64,000 nt of DNA. Origin: Toxorhynchites rutilus septentrionalis (Eukaryota > Arthropoda > Insecta > Diptera > Culicidae). The stretch is taken from assembly GCF_029784135.1 (NCBI RefSeq), contig NC_073745.1:311502258-311566257 (forward strand), written 5' to 3'. Every line of letters begins with the position of its first letter. The first letter of the stretch is position 1. A program made the position numbers and the translations under genes. The notes beneath the pieces are model-generated. The model was not told where the DNA came from and ran no database searches. It was given only the letters and a program-made list of their open reading frames with translations. Below, piece after piece: positions 1 through 11,220 of the stretch.

Positions 1-427
1 GTGATAAAAAAATTTCTAGCAACTTCCTTTTATTTTTCTTGTTTTCTTGTCGATATTGTCCATTATAAAAAAATATCCCGAAACTGTAACTGTTAAAAAT
101 TACCAGCTACCGACCAGTTTATAGTTTACTGTTTACAATTCTTCCACAAGTGAAATTCTATCACTTATGTGTATATGTATGACCATTATATTCAGCGAAT
201 AACTATACGAAAGTCAAACATTTATATTTAGCTTATGAACGTATGAATCTAACGACGAATATATCGACGAATAGTTAATATATGGATCCGTTCAATCCAG
301 TTACAAAAAGGACTGAAATCAAATAAGAATAGTCCGGTAATGATCATATGCATTATATTCAATAAATATTCCACGTCACTAACATTAATTTATACATTTC
401 ATTCAACAATAATCTAGAATATGAAAA
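1..427. other. AT-rich stretch with no recognisable gene
   Basis: No convincing coding frame, RNA gene or terminal inverted repeat is visible. Short reading frames here are AT-rich and lack codon structure. It ends in an A-run that serves as the left flank of the composite repeat that follows. Confidence 0.5.
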
Positions 428-852
428 ACAGGAAGTGGGTTATATATATGGTATAACCGCAAGGGTGACGTAGGACTATCGTTGATTTAGAGATCATTTG
501 TTTGAAGTTGAATCTAAATCCATCCTGAATGAATGAATAAATAAATATTTGGGTGACTTCAAAAACGAGAGTGTTACTTTGAAGACTCAAGGTTTTATGC
601 ATCCAATATTGGATACAAAAAACCTTGTTCTGAAGAATAATCTTCAGAAGCTTTCCTGTTAACTGCACTTGATTGACAAATCACAAAACCAAATGCATGT
701 GGTCGCAGTATTATATGGATAGAAAACATTAAAATAAACTCGCTTGAATGTAATTTTCAATTCCAAGGGGAACTGGCAGATTATTTTTCAGCAACGATCA
801 TTTCTTTCCAGGTTTCTTCTCGATAACCAGCAAACGAAAAGAGTTGCGCGCG

Positions 853-877
853 TGTATGTGTGTGTGTGTGTGGCGGC
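853..877. repeat. (TG)n microsatellite
   Basis: A short alternating TG tract follows GCGCGCGTGTATG. The same tract at the same place recurs in other copies of the block near 3873-3895, 16018-16035 and 16797-16820, so it is an inherited part of the repeat rather than an independent microsatellite. Confidence 0.8.
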
Positions 878-1087
878 TGCTTCTATGTCTTCCCGAGGAA
901 CCGTATTTCGATGCTGATACTCTCTTGGTCACCTTCTCTTCTCCTTCTAATCGATCGGCTTTTCTGCGTTTCCTCACAGTTAAAACAAACTGATTGCATT
1001 TCAGGTCAGGTCAAGCCAGGTAATGAATACCTCGATCCCTCGCCGTTCAGCTCGTTCAGTAACGATGTTGTCTTGTCGATGTCCTCA

Positions 1088-1237
1088 GGCGTCGTGCACA
1101 AATTACGTAACGCAAAAATCCCGATTTTGAACCTCCCCCCCCTTTCGTAACGCAATTTCCTATCTCTAATAAACAGAAAGTAACGCAACATCTAACCCCT
1201 CCCCCCTTATCGCGTTACGTAATTTGTGCACGACGCC
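1088..1237. mobile_element. 150-bp MITE with long terminal inverted repeats
   Basis: The ends GGCGTCGTGCACAAATTACG and its reverse complement are perfect inverted repeats, continuing through TAACGC, around a C-rich and T-rich core. The insertion is flanked by TCA on both sides (1085-1087 and 1238-1240). The related repeat at about 16180-16195 reads straight through from the left flank to the right flank without the element, giving an empty-site comparison within the same window. It has no coding capacity. A 3-bp duplication suggests a PIF/Harbinger-like mobiliser, but the autonomous partner is not visible. Confidence 0.85.
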
Positions 1238-1772
1238 TCACGAAAAATGAATGGGTTTCACCACCAGAATATCATTTCAGTATGCTTTTCGTGCGTGATT
1301 GAATCGAGAGAAGGTGTGGTTTACGATGGCAATTTGGAAGGCAAACTAGAGGAGAATGAACTCTCTGAGTATGAAAATTTTGGCGACTGAGCAATAATCG
1401 ATTGAAAATTATATAATTTTGGCGATACGAAACATTTTCCGTTTTTCATGTTATGCATCCATTATTGGATACGAAAATATCCTACTGATGGGAAAGAATA
1501 ATCTTCAGAAGCTCTCCAGCTAATGACACTTGATTGAAAAATTACGAAATCAAATGTATTTGGTCGCTGTGTTCGCCATATAATTAGAAAACATTAAAAT
1601 AAACTCTTTCGCATGGATGTATTCTTCAATTCCCAGGGAACTGGCAGATTATTTTTCAGCAACGATTAGATCTTTCCGGAATTTTCTCGATGCTGTATGG
1701 CATCCAAACGAAAATTCTCGTTTCAGTTTGGCCTGCAAAAAACTTTTCTGAACTCTAATCCATCAAATTTGG

Positions 1773-2240
1773 AGCCCTGAAAAGGGCCGTTGATTATATG
1801 CTAAGCTAATATAGCACCCTCTCCTTGGATTCGACGGGCCAGCTGAATGTCCTTAGACATGATGTGACGCGTTTTACGTGGATAGCACACAAATTTGTAT
1901 CTTCGAATTAGCCTCCTGCAGCGTCATAACCGCGGAACTTTGGAAGCGCAAGTCGGTTTTGAAGTCCTGAGCAATTCCACGATCCAAAAGCTGCAAAGGT
2001 AGCTTGCGGATCAACAATTCGGTCGACTTCCGATAGCGATGAATTTCACGCAAAGTTCCCGGTCGATAGCGATGTGGCTTCTTCACCTATCCTGCGGCTG
2101 GTGCGCTTATCCGAGCTGCTTTCGTGTGCCTTACCACTGAAAGACTAACCTGCTATCTGCTTGGTCCCAAACAAACGAGTCGTCACGGTGCGAGAGTAGA
2201 GTAAGAAATGAACGAAAGCAAAGGAAGCGTCATTTTATAA
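1773..2240 (-). pseudogene. Decayed histone H3 gene with TATA box and 3' stem-loop
   Basis: Read on the minus strand, the region contains in order a TATA box (TTATAAAA near 2233-2240), an N-terminal trace with Thr-Lys-Gln (2157-2165) followed by a stop where Arg/Lys would be expected, Gly-Lys-Ala, then the H3 core: [36 protein letters not shown] and LQEA. It ends with a GGCCCTTTTCAGGGCT hairpin (1773-1788), the histone-type replication-dependent 3' stem-loop. The seven or so residues around PRKQLAT are missing, there are in-frame stops, and the C-terminal part after LQEA is frameshifted. H3 would package DNA in nucleosomes, but this copy cannot encode a full protein. It is intronless and keeps its promoter, so it arose from a genomic histone unit, not from a polyadenylated transcript. 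Confidence 0.85.
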
Positions 2241-2460
2241 CCTGTTTTCGAAGCTATCATTAAGCTATTGAAACAATTTTCCGACTCAATAAATAGCAAT
2301 CATATAACTCTTGGACATTTTATCTTTTGTATGAAATGATTATCACTGTTCCGTTGATCCGAAGCAGAATGAATCACGCTTAAAGAAGGAATGGATTTTC
2401 TTGGAATTTACTCAGCAAAAATAATGCCCTTTCCCAACACTTAAAAACGACAAACGGTAA

Positions 2461-3224
2461 ACAGTTTCATCAAAGTGATTTCTTCGATATGGGGATATAT
2501 TCACTACATCATGTCATGTATTTCATATTCTTCATTATGAAATCCATATCCATGGCACCTATCGGTATCGAATTATCATCGACACCACGATTTTCGCCAA
2601 ATGCTCCTTTCAGTTCGGCCTGTAAAAAACTTTTCTGAACTCTAATCCATCAAATTTGAATAAAATAAGGCACACGAAGTCAGCTCGGATAAGCGCACCA
2701 GTAGCAGGATAAGTGGAGAAGCCACATCGCTATCGACCGGGAACTTTGCGTGAAATTCATCACTATCAGAAGTCGACCGAATTGCTGATCCGCAGCTACC
2801 TTTGCAGCATTTGGATCGTAGAATTGCTCAGGACTTCAAAACCGACTTGCGCTTCCAAAGTTCCGCGGCTATGACGCTGCAGGAGGCTTATTCGAAGATA
2901 CCAATTTGTGTGCTATCCATGCAAAACGCGTCACATCATGCCCAAGGACATCCAGCTGGCCCATCGTATCCGAGGAGAGCGTGCTATATTAGCTTAGCAT
3001 ATAATCAACGGCCCTTTTCAGGGCCCCAAATTTGATGGATTAGAGTACAGAAAAGTTTTTTACAGGCCGAACTGAAAGGAGCATTTAGCGAAAATCGTGG
3101 TTTCGATAATAATTCGTTACCGATAGGTGCCATGGATATGGATTTCTTAATGAAGAATATGAAATACATGACATGATGTAGTGAATATATCCGAAGAAAT
3201 CACTTTGGTGAAACTGCATTATAA
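2461..3224. repeat. Inverted duplication enclosing a second H3 fragment
   Basis: The left arm (about 2461-2659) and right arm (about 3026-3224) are inverted copies of the same roughly 200 bp, recognisable by TCACTACATCATGTCATG on the left and its complement on the right. They include the H3 3' flank (TCTAATCCATCAAATTTG). The H3 fragment lies between them, so H3 3'-flanking DNA is found in reverse orientation immediately upstream of an H3 fragment. Confidence 0.75.
2668..3025 (+). pseudogene. Histone H3 fragment, plus strand
   Basis: Homologous to the minus-strand H3 pseudogene at 1773-2240 but in opposite orientation. The readable core includes [17 protein letters not shown] and LQEA. After a frameshift the C-terminal [23 protein letters not shown] region is recognisable from codons around 2920-2990, and a perfect GGCCCTTTTCAGGGCC stem-loop follows at 3010-3025. 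The promoter and N-terminal tail are missing. It cannot make a functional histone. Confidence 0.8.
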
Positions 3225-4333
3225 AATTATTTGTGTACGAATGCCGCAATCGATAGTCGACTCTAATTTGCGCTGGGTAATTTCCTCGGAGGACTCGATT
3301 CCTCCTTTGAACATTAATAATCTCTTTCTGGCAAAACGGTGTGGTATGAATCACATTATTTGAATGATAGAATGAAGAAGTTTTCTGCCAATTTCCTTCA
3401 ACCTCCTTTGAGAAATTGTTAAGTAAACATTGTTTGCCAGTGCGCGTAGAGCGGGAATTCCTAAAGATTCATTGCACCTCTAATAAATTGCCGAAAGACG
3501 TGGTCTTACGTTGATCGCACTTGATTAAAAAAATCCAAAACGAAATGTATTTGGTCGCAGCATTATATGAGTAGAAAGCAAATAATCGCTCGAAAATGAC
3601 TTGATTTTCGCGATGTGAAACATTTTCCGTTTTTCATGTTATGCATCCAATATTGGATACGAAAATTTCCACTGATGGGGAAAAAAATATTCAGAAGCTT
3701 TCCTGTTAATTGCGATTGATTGAAAAATAACAAAACCAAATGTATTTGGTTGCAGGGATATATGTATAGAAAACATTAAAATAAACTCTTTCGCGTGAAT
3801 GTATTTTTCAATTCCCAGGGGAACTGGCAGATTATTTTTCAGCAACGATGATAGCAACGAGAATTCCGCGCGTGTATGTGTGTGTGTGTGTGTGTGGCGG
3901 CTGCTCCGATGTTTCAAGCGGAACCGTGGCATCACTCTCCTCCTGATGGATTCCCTTTTGGCCTTAGGTGCACAAACAGGCTCTTGGTGAAACCGTTCAT
4001 CAGCGTTTTCATGATAAACGAAATTAGCTTCACAACAACATGCTCCAATCGCTGTTCAATCATAACTGAGTGGGTTTACGAGCGGCGCTCGCTTATATAC
4101 CGATTGGTGATTTCAATAGCCTGTTTTGAAAGCAATTTTAAGACCATTGAAACAAGTTTTTGGATGAAAAAGTAACAAGTATATGACGCGTAGACATTTT
4201 ATCTTTCAAATGAGGTGTTTATCATACCATTTCGTTCAGTTGTTTAAGAGCTATTAACGCTCAAAATCTCGGTCTCCAGCGTAACGCTTTCGTTCTCGAA
4301 ACTTTGGTTTTACACCCCGGTATAGAAATGAAA

Positions 4334-4349
4334 GACGTAGTCCTACGTC
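4334..4349. repeat. 16-bp palindrome GACGTAGTCCTACGTC
   Basis: Perfect palindrome at the right end of the composite repeat. Reading leftwards on the minus strand it is followed by CTTTCATTTCTATACCGGGG, a flank shared with 17271-17286 and, in degraded form, 38833-38848. Function is unknown. Confidence 0.8.
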
Positions 4350-5699
4350 AAAAAGGCACTTGTCCTATACTCGCGTTGGTGTGTCAGACCGAAAGTGTTA
4401 AAAAAGTGGCACACATCCCCTTTGTACCAACACATGCGATACGCTAAACGATAACGAACGACGAATAACGAAGCTAGAGAGAATCGCAAAGTCGTAGTGT
4501 TGATATTTTCTGAGAAATGAGCGAACTATTGATTTCTTTTTTTGCGTGAGCGTTTAATCTGAATGGTCTTTGAAATGAATCTGGAATGAATCTTAATCTG
4601 AGGGATGAAATGAACACCTAACCACAGAACATGTAGGGAAAATGAAAGATTTCGAATGCTTATAACTCGAACATTTCGTAATGGATCCGAAAGATATTTG
4701 CATCAATTGATAGGAAATATTTCTACCCATCTATCACAATTAACCCTCTACAACCCAACCCCGCCTTTGGATGGGCCTCAAGAATTTTCTTTTCAAATGA
4801 TTCAGACATTATTTTCAATGTTCACTTCCACCTCTTTAGAAGTTGGGGTATTTCTGTTCTCACCGAAATGTGTTCCCTAACACAGCCAGGTCGAGGTGTG
4901 ATCTGGGGTGATTTTGGTCGGTTTACAAAAAAACTCAAATTTCGACGTTTGCGACACTAGTCCCAGAGAGTCGAATTTTGACAAAAAAAATTCGAGATGA
5001 CAGTAGATCTCGACGTTTCATGCATTTTTTTGTCTTTATTTAAAAGACTTTCAGCCGAAGGCTGGTTCGTCTCTGCTTCCATGCAATTTGAAGACACAGT
5101 GAAGTCAATGACTTTTCAACAAAAACTAACCACTGTGAGAATAATCGTAACTATCCACCCTGTGAATAATTCGTTCCAAGCGAAATATGAAAAAGAAGCC
5201 ACCATATAAATATTGGACCCACTCTAGACAACCTAATCTAGGTCAACATCAGTTTCTAGTTTCTACAGTATGGTCGTATTATTTTTTGCTTCCGAATGCA
5301 TTCTTTTATGCAACGCATAAAAGTGAAGCAGTGGATAATTATTACGAATTGTATTTGCGAAACATTTATTTTTCAGTTAGTGAGCAGAACCGCTTCGGAG
5401 GACGAGATGTGAATGAAAGATGGTCAACTGCATTGCAATTCTGATCGATCCGAGAGGAGATTCGATGGAAAGATACTTTGCGTTGGTTTTCATACCGTTA
5501 GCAGAGTTTTTGCGTGTTTGGAAATTGAGCAAGCATTTTTTATTTTATGCGTTCTTAATGATTAATGATGGTGGGGGTACAAATATAGAATTTACTGTGG
5601 ATGCAGTGCGCGTGTCTCTAAGATTATTATTAAGAACATTAGCAAAAAAACACTATAATTTCTATAAACGGTCAGCTTATGTATTATTCTGGTGAGAAC
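4350..5699. other. Unclassified DNA with one dispersed-repeat fragment
   Basis: About 4640-4885 holds a copy of the abundant repeat recognised by CTTATAACTCGAACATTTC, followed by the block ending near TTCTCACCGAAATGTG. From 4890 to 5700 there are open frames of 70-91 codons, but none resembles a known domain and their codon use is AT-driven. No host gene is supported. Confidence 0.45.
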
Positions 5700-6010
5700 A
5701 AGACTGAATCATGAATCAACCATCTTTAGCTATGGATTTAGGATTGTTTTTTGGGCTTATTGGTGACTTTTTACGATCGATCATTCAATTTTCGCGAATT
5801 CGTGCATTGTTTTCGGGTGGCACCAAAATGCAACGCATCTCAAGTCGGATACTAAGAATGTACTTTTCAGCGGTGAGCGCTGCCTCGGTTGAAAACTGAA
5901 GTCAAATGGAGGTAAAAATTTGATCCGCTGACGTTTGCTATCACCTCCACCGATACCACACAGCCGATTCAGTTCGGCTTTTCTGTTACCATTCTGCGAA
6001 AGGTGCTGCT
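5700..6010. repeat. Dispersed repeat family C, copy 1
   Basis: Recognised by AATCATGAATCAACCATCTT, then TTTTACGATCGATCATTCAA, then GGTGGCACC or GGTGGCGTC, then GTTGAAAACTGAAG. Related copies lie near 9810-10085, 52440-52840 and, inverted, 60125-60400. Some copies carry a histone-like 3' stem-loop. There is no coding capacity. Confidence 0.55.
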
Positions 6011-6239
6011 TAGTAGAATTTGTGGATTATTTCTTTTTCGAAAGACGTTTTTGAGAGCATTGTAGATGATATTTTATGAGAAGGTAAAGCAAATCTACTT
6101 GGATATTCAACTTTCTAGGGTCTAGAATGGAAACCGGATGCAAACTCGGGATAGCCCCGACAGTATATTCGTAAACTATCGTATTGACAGATAATTTTGC
6201 CGTGTTTTTTTCTGTACCGTAGCAGAATTCATAGTATCT

Positions 6240-6350
6240 AGTAGAGAGTAGTCTAGTAGTAAGTTATAGGGTTCGATTCCCGATCATGCAAGGATCTTCC
6301 CGGGTTGGAAATTTGCATGACATAGCTTGGGATTATATTTTTTTCGGTTT
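6240..6350 (+). repeat. Degenerate tRNA-derived SINE fragment
   Basis: A box-B-like element GGTTCGATTCC is followed by a tail (GGAAATTTGCATGACATAG). The A box is weak, and the sequence cannot fold as a functional tRNA. It is a likely SINE remnant, distinct from the Feilai copy just downstream. Confidence 0.45.
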
Positions 6351-6402
6351 CCAACTTTCACTTAGTATCCTTATGGTAGTCAACCAGTAGTGCACCCGTG
6401 GC

Positions 6403-8279
6403 CAGGGTTACCATATCTACAGAATAATCTGTATTTATACAGATTTTTCAGTCTTTTCGAAACCAAGAATCTGTAGATACAGATTACAGAATTTTTAGGT
6501 TTCCATACATATTTATAGATTTTTCAAAATAACGATCCAATATAAGTTATGGCTTGATCACAATAATATTTTTTCCCAACTCACCAATTTTTGTTCATAC
6601 AGCATTCGAGTCAGTCTGAATGAGAGTCATTTTGGCATTCATGTGTAGAGTGTAATACTGCTTTCTCATGTTCAATCTAAGGCGAAAACATGCCAAAGTC
6701 AGGTCATCAGCTAGCTTTACAATAAATAAATATCACTGTTTATCTTTTTCCTACTAAAAGACAGTAAATGCGAATTTTTACGTGGATACCATCAACATCA
6801 CCAAATTCATAATATCTATGCCAACTAATGGTACTGAAGCTAAGATTATGCTTCAAAATCTTTATATTGAGATTTCGAATTCCTTATATATAAGATTTTG
6901 AAGCATAATCAAGGTTTTTCCCATGTAAGTATAACTCATCATCAAAGGAACGGCTGATCAGATTTGAGTCGTCTATATATTGTTGTGTCTGTCTCCACTC
7001 AAATTAGAATGATAGAACGCTTTGAAGAATATTTTAAAAAAGGAAACCTTGAAAAAAATGGGTTACGCATATGTACTGCAGTAAAAAGTGAAATCGAAAT
7101 TGTTTCGAAATCGCATTTGTTCTACAATGATAAGTTTGTCGGATTGAAGTTAATTTATTCAATTGGAATTAATGTTGAGGACATTGATATTTATGTTTCG
7201 CCATTTCGTAAATATTAATGGATTTTCAGGTGGAAAATGAAAATGAATCACCAAAATGTGGTTACCAAATTCGAGTAAAGATTGTCCGATTTGAGCTGAG
7301 ATCCCTCCGTAGATCAATGTAACGGTGAGAAAATTTGTTTTTTTTTGAAAATTTTGAAGGATAAAGGAAAAAAATTGGAAAAAAAACTGAGCAATTTGAA
7401 ACTGCTCTCGAGCTTGGTAATCTGATAGAGTTTATTGCAAATTATGGATTGATATTTATTATCTATTATATAATTTTAGACTTTGAAACTCATTCGTGTT
7501 TAGCAGTGCCAGTTGAAAGATTGATCAATTAACTTTCTGGAATTCAAGCCACGAGCGTCTGCTTTCTGAAAGAACGTGAATGTTCAGTAGAATTCATATC
7601 AAAAAATCAATTTTGGGCAGAACAAAGTTAGCCGGGTCAGCTAAATGAACTTATAAATTTAACCCTTTGACTTCGAATAGTCTTAAATTTCGACATGTAT
7701 GTCGTACTGATCGCAATTATTTTTATTTGAAGAAGCAGTGATGTATAACTTTGTAAGGTGAACAAAATTCCTTTATTTTTGTAAATTTCTGATAAGTATT
7801 TACTGAACAATGTTTTTATGTATATGAATAAAAAATATTTGCTATAATTCTTTTTCGCGTGCTATCTGTCGCATGTATCACCGAAAAAAATAGTTTGTCG
7901 CCTTTCGCCTTTTATCTTTCTGTTTGAACATACAAAACAATGCTGTTTACATCCATACAGTACCGCAATACATGGAGTTTTCCATTAATCCTTTCCCCGA
8001 GCACAATTTTTGTTTATACTGAGTATCGTTATCTATTATTCATAGTAGCACCGTTTTGATTTGTGAATAAGTTCACAAGACATAAAAATTCGTTTAGAAA
8101 AAGTGTGAACTGATACATTGTTGCATAAATTTCAATATAAGTATACTTCTTGCAGATTAGTATTGCAGACAAATGACTGCAAAGAGTTAATACAGATTTC
8201 GATACAGATTTTCTGAGAAAAAACACAGATAAAAAGATTTTTTGAGACCAAAAACACAGATTTTATTATGGCAACCCTG
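6403..8279. mobile_element. Non-autonomous hAT-type element inside the SINE
   Basis: The ends are CAGGGTTACCATA and TATGGCAACCCTG (inverted, one mismatch). An exact 8-bp duplication CCCGTGGC lies at 6395-6402 and 8280-8287, as expected for hAT transposons. Both subterminal regions are rich in ACAGATT-like repeats, a common arrangement for hAT transposase binding. No transposase domain is visible in the 1.9-kb interior; the largest frame (6964-7218, 84 codons) matches nothing I recognise. The interior also contains a Helitron-like segment. Confidence 0.88.
7225..7646 (+). mobile_element. Helitron-like segment nested in the hAT element
   Basis: It ends with GTTAGCCGGGTCAGCTAA, close to the insect Helitron-type 3' end (CGGGTCAGCTAG at 18921). 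Upstream are short motifs shared with the segment before 18921. The 5' boundary is uncertain and no Rep/helicase coding is present. Confidence 0.4.
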
Positions 8280-8554
8280 CCCGTGGCCGAGTGGTTAGCG
8301 TCTCACATTATCATGCCGGGTGTTCGGGTTCGATTCCCGTTCTGGTCGGGGGATTTTTCGTCGAAGAAATTTCTTCCGACTTGCACTGTGGTCACGCGTA
8401 TTCTAAAGCTTGGCCCTCGGAATACATTCAAGGCGTGTTATTTGGCTTAAGAAATTTCAACTATGTATTAATAAATGACGCTAGTTAATGCATACGTTGA
8501 CACGGCAAAAGTTCCACAGGGAACGTTAACGCCATTTAAGAGATAGTCAACCAG

Positions 8555-9100
8555 AACTAGTCCGTTTTTTGCGTAGTGGTTTATCATGTGCATTGTTAAA
8601 ATTTTAATATTATCTTAATGATAAATCGTCCTCCTCAAAACTTTGTAGGGGTATGAGGGAGGACCATTATCATCAAAAGAACAATGTTGAAGTGTCGCTC
8701 TAGACAACGAGCAATCAATAAGTTAATGCTTAGGATGAGAATTTATTTAAAAATATAATTTCTCTGCTGCTGCGAATAGTTTTTTCCCACATCACAATGT
8801 GTGATCTTTTATTAAAAAAATGCTGTAGAAAAGTTTCCACATTTATGTATTTTATTGGGTTTTTTTCAATTGTTAGGTTATGTTATTGAAACACCTTCGT
8901 ACATAATTGTAGCTAATAAATTAGCCTAAAAAATACCATATGGTTGCTTCCCAAAGACATTACAAATTATCAAAGATATAGTTCGACTTTTCGAACAGCT
9001 GGTCGTAGATTATATATTTTGATGCAGGATTACGTCTAACAGAACTATATTAGAAATATATTAAATAAAATTAATATTAAATAAAAATCTAAACACTGAA
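8555..9100. other. AT-rich DNA, nothing recognised
   Basis: No coding frame longer than about 60 codons, no inverted repeat and no RNA-like structure is evident here. Confidence 0.4.
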
Positions 9101-9104
9101 CATG

Positions 9105-9440
9105 CAGAAAAAAAGAATGTTTTGATGGCTTACAACTCGGACATTTTTTAATAAATCGCAAAGATGTTTGCACCATTTGATAAGAAATATTTCTACGCAC
9201 CTATCACAATGAATAACATTTTATCTTTCTTGAGATAAACAATTGAATAGTTGCGAAATGTCGAGCATTATACAAACGTGCTAAGTGCCAGATTTTGATT
9301 GGTCCAATTTGTGCTCCTCAAATGGTACGGATCAAAAGGAGCAACCAGAGTATCCGTGCAATATAATTTGAATACAAGCGAAACATTGCATCGTAAGCCA
9401 TACCCATTTGAGATTCTATCGCCAGTCAAATCGAATAAAT
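9105..9440 (+). repeat. Dispersed repeat with the TTACAACTCGGACATTT block
   Basis: A member of the abundant family marked by GATGTTTGCACCATTTGATA, a TATCACAAT block and GATTGGTCCAATTTGTGCTC. Other members are near 4640, 10352, 15440 (inverted), 25260, 51410, 51880, 55240 and 63010 (inverted). It is non-coding. Confidence 0.7.
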
Positions 9441-10085
9441 TTCGCAGTTGCTTTCGGAGAAGAAAAACTAATTTTTAACCGAAATCGGAGCAGAGCTCAT
9501 ACGTTCCAGCATAATCACGAATATCATCATCAGCAGCGGATAGCAGTAACAGCGGCCAACGAGTTTCAATTTTCCTGCCATCCAACGGACATCCGTCACC
9601 CATCGCTTTCGTGTAATCGATCCAGCACACAGCGATGAGACCGATGCACAATTGTCTGTGGTTGTCATCAGTTTGTCTAGAAGAGAGCATTGGCAAAATA
9701 AGGACATAAATTTCAACATCACGAGGACAAGAATGAATCCATCGGCGCTTTTCACTAAAGAATTGTGAAACTGATTTTTGTTTGCTTGGGTAGAATTTTG
9801 TGTTAATTTAGGAGTGTTTTTGAGCTTATTGATGGTTGGAAACATTCTGATCAATCATTTTTCGGGAATTTGTGTATTTTTTTCGAATCAAAAGTGACGC
9901 CAAAGTAAAGACAAAAACATTGTAAATCGGATGGGAAGAAGAAATTCTCCAAACGTAAGATGTGTTTGTCGATAGAAAACTGAGGTGAAAATTTGTTCCA
10001 TTGTGATTACCTTAGTTACCGCCAATAATAGTTTTGGAATTTTTTGTTGCCGTTCTGCGAAAGATACAGACTAGTATATCTTGTG
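9441..10085. other. Unrecognised segment plus repeat family C, copy 2
   Basis: 9468-9854 holds a 128-codon minus-strand frame with no recognisable domain and is probably spurious. About 9810-10085 resembles repeat family C (GTGACGCCAAAGTAAAG followed by GATAGAAAACTGAGGTG). Confidence 0.4.
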
Positions 10086-10089
10086 TTTT

Positions 10090-11115
10090 GACGTAGGACT
10101 ACGTCTTATATTGAGGGTGCCAAATCGGAAAACAGATCACGTTTTTATGAAATAAAGTTAACGTTAATAACTATTTTCACTGTGAACGAATTCTCATGAT
10201 TAGCATACCAATCGAATCGGAAATTCTCTAAGATTTGTTTGATATTCTATACATTACAATTCGCTAATCTCTAAACGGTTTAAATTCATGAAAACTGGAA
10301 GAACTTCCTTTTTTTTCCATACATTTGTTCTGTTGATTTGTGTGCTAACCCTACCCGTATTTCGAATGCTTATAACTTGAACATTTCTTTACAGTTCGGA
10401 AAGATGTTTGCATCAAATGATAGGAAAAATTTCTACGCGTCTATCACAATTTATAAAATATTATTTTTCATGAGATGAATAATTAGAAACTGTAAAATGT
10501 CAATCGTTATTTGAACGCCCTAACTTCCAAGTTTTGATTGGCCCGATTTACAGTTTAAGAATCAATGTACCTGTGGAAATCCGCTTTGCAAATAAACATG
10601 CAAGTCGGAGGCATTTTTGTTCCCACAGAGCTGTGTTTCCCTAACACGGACTTCAAAATCAATGTGTCTGGGGGAATCCGCTTTGCAAATACATACAAGT
10701 CGGGGGTATTTTTTGGTGTTGAGTACTTTTGTACTCGTTTGTCGTTGTGCAGACCGGAGTATGTTTCCCTAAAACGTACTTTTTAACTGAGAAGCCTGGG
10801 AAAATCATTTCAGATACTAGAGGTAAATGAACTTTCGCGGTTCGAGAACTACGTAAACATGAGATGTGCAATAATTTCAAAGGGAAATGTAAAATACAAT
10901 GATCGTTTGACAATTCTTCCGTTCAAATATTTTGGTAGTCCTAGGCATGATGCCTATGATCAAACGTAAAAGGACGTTCATCAAATTTATTTGTAACGAA
11001 GAACATAATCTATTACAAAAATTTCGATGCATTCTAAAATAATACTCGAAGTGGTAAATAAGTGGATTGCATAATATAATTGCGTAGTTCTACGTCGAAA
11101 TTATGCGGTCGTGTC
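10090..11115 (+). repeat. Palindrome-bounded repeat, left arm flanking gene A
   Basis: It starts with the palindrome GACGTAGGACTACGTC (10090-10105), ends with a near copy GCGTAGTTCTACGTC (11082-11096), and carries the CTTATAACTTGAACATTTC block and sub-repeats around TTTCCCTAACACGGAC. A matching copy runs in the opposite direction at 14225-17378. The match includes both palindromic ends and the sequences TTCATGAAAACTGGAAGAAC and AGTGGATTGCATAATATAA. It is non-coding. Confidence 0.75.
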
Positions 11116-11220
11116 CTAGATACAACCCCTTACAATTTTTTTGGGAATTATGGTTTTGAGAGCGTTGGATATGTTATTGTGTTGACAGGTACAGAAAAAC
11201 TACTCAGACATTTTAATGAA

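Larger units (their letters stand above)
428..4348. repeat. Composite histone-derived repeat, copy 1 (long form)
   Basis: It begins with ACAGGAAGTGGGTTATA and a half palindrome GACGTAGGACTA, and ends in the full palindrome GACGTAGTCCTACGTC. A shorter form with the same two ends lies at 15610-17285. Inside are several re-used blocks: a GCATCCAATATTGGATAC palindrome, a block around GGGGAACTGGCAGATTA seen near 770, 1640 and 3820, (TG)n tracts near 853 and 3873, a decayed histone H3 gene, an inverted H3 fragment and a nested 150-bp MITE. The segment near 4085-4245 matches the DNA upstream of the H3 pseudogene at 2240-2350, so part of the body seems to derive from histone promoters. Both flanks are A-runs (GAAAA left, CAAAA right), consistent with a short target duplication. 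The family is not one I can name. Confidence 0.65.
6388..8543 (+). mobile_element. Feilai-type SINE, split by an hAT insertion
   Basis: The tRNA-like head (A box GTGGCCGAGTGGTTAG, B box GGTTCGATTCC) begins at 6388, is broken after 6402, and resumes at 8280 through 8543. The body shows GACTTGCACTGTGGTCACGC and GGCGTGTTATTTGGCTTA, the pattern I associate with the Aedes Feilai family. The whole is bounded by an 11-bp duplication TAGTCAACCAG at 6377-6387 and 8544-8554. It is a non-autonomous retroposon with an internal pol III promoter, and this copy is inactivated by the insertion. The family name rests on recall rather than alignment. Confidence 0.85.

Noticed and set aside
3639..3935. 98-codon minus-strand frame
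   Set aside because: It translates the TG microsatellite and the repeat block around GGGGAACTGGCAGATTA, which recurs with frame disruptions in other copies.
8277..8350. Apparent tRNA gene with good A and B boxes
   Set aside because: The boxes belong to the second part of a Feilai SINE; the body continues into the SINE tail, and the element is split by an hAT insertion, so it is not a functional tRNA.
9468..9854. 128-codon minus-strand frame
   Set aside because: No domain, partly overlaps dispersed repeats, and composition is random.
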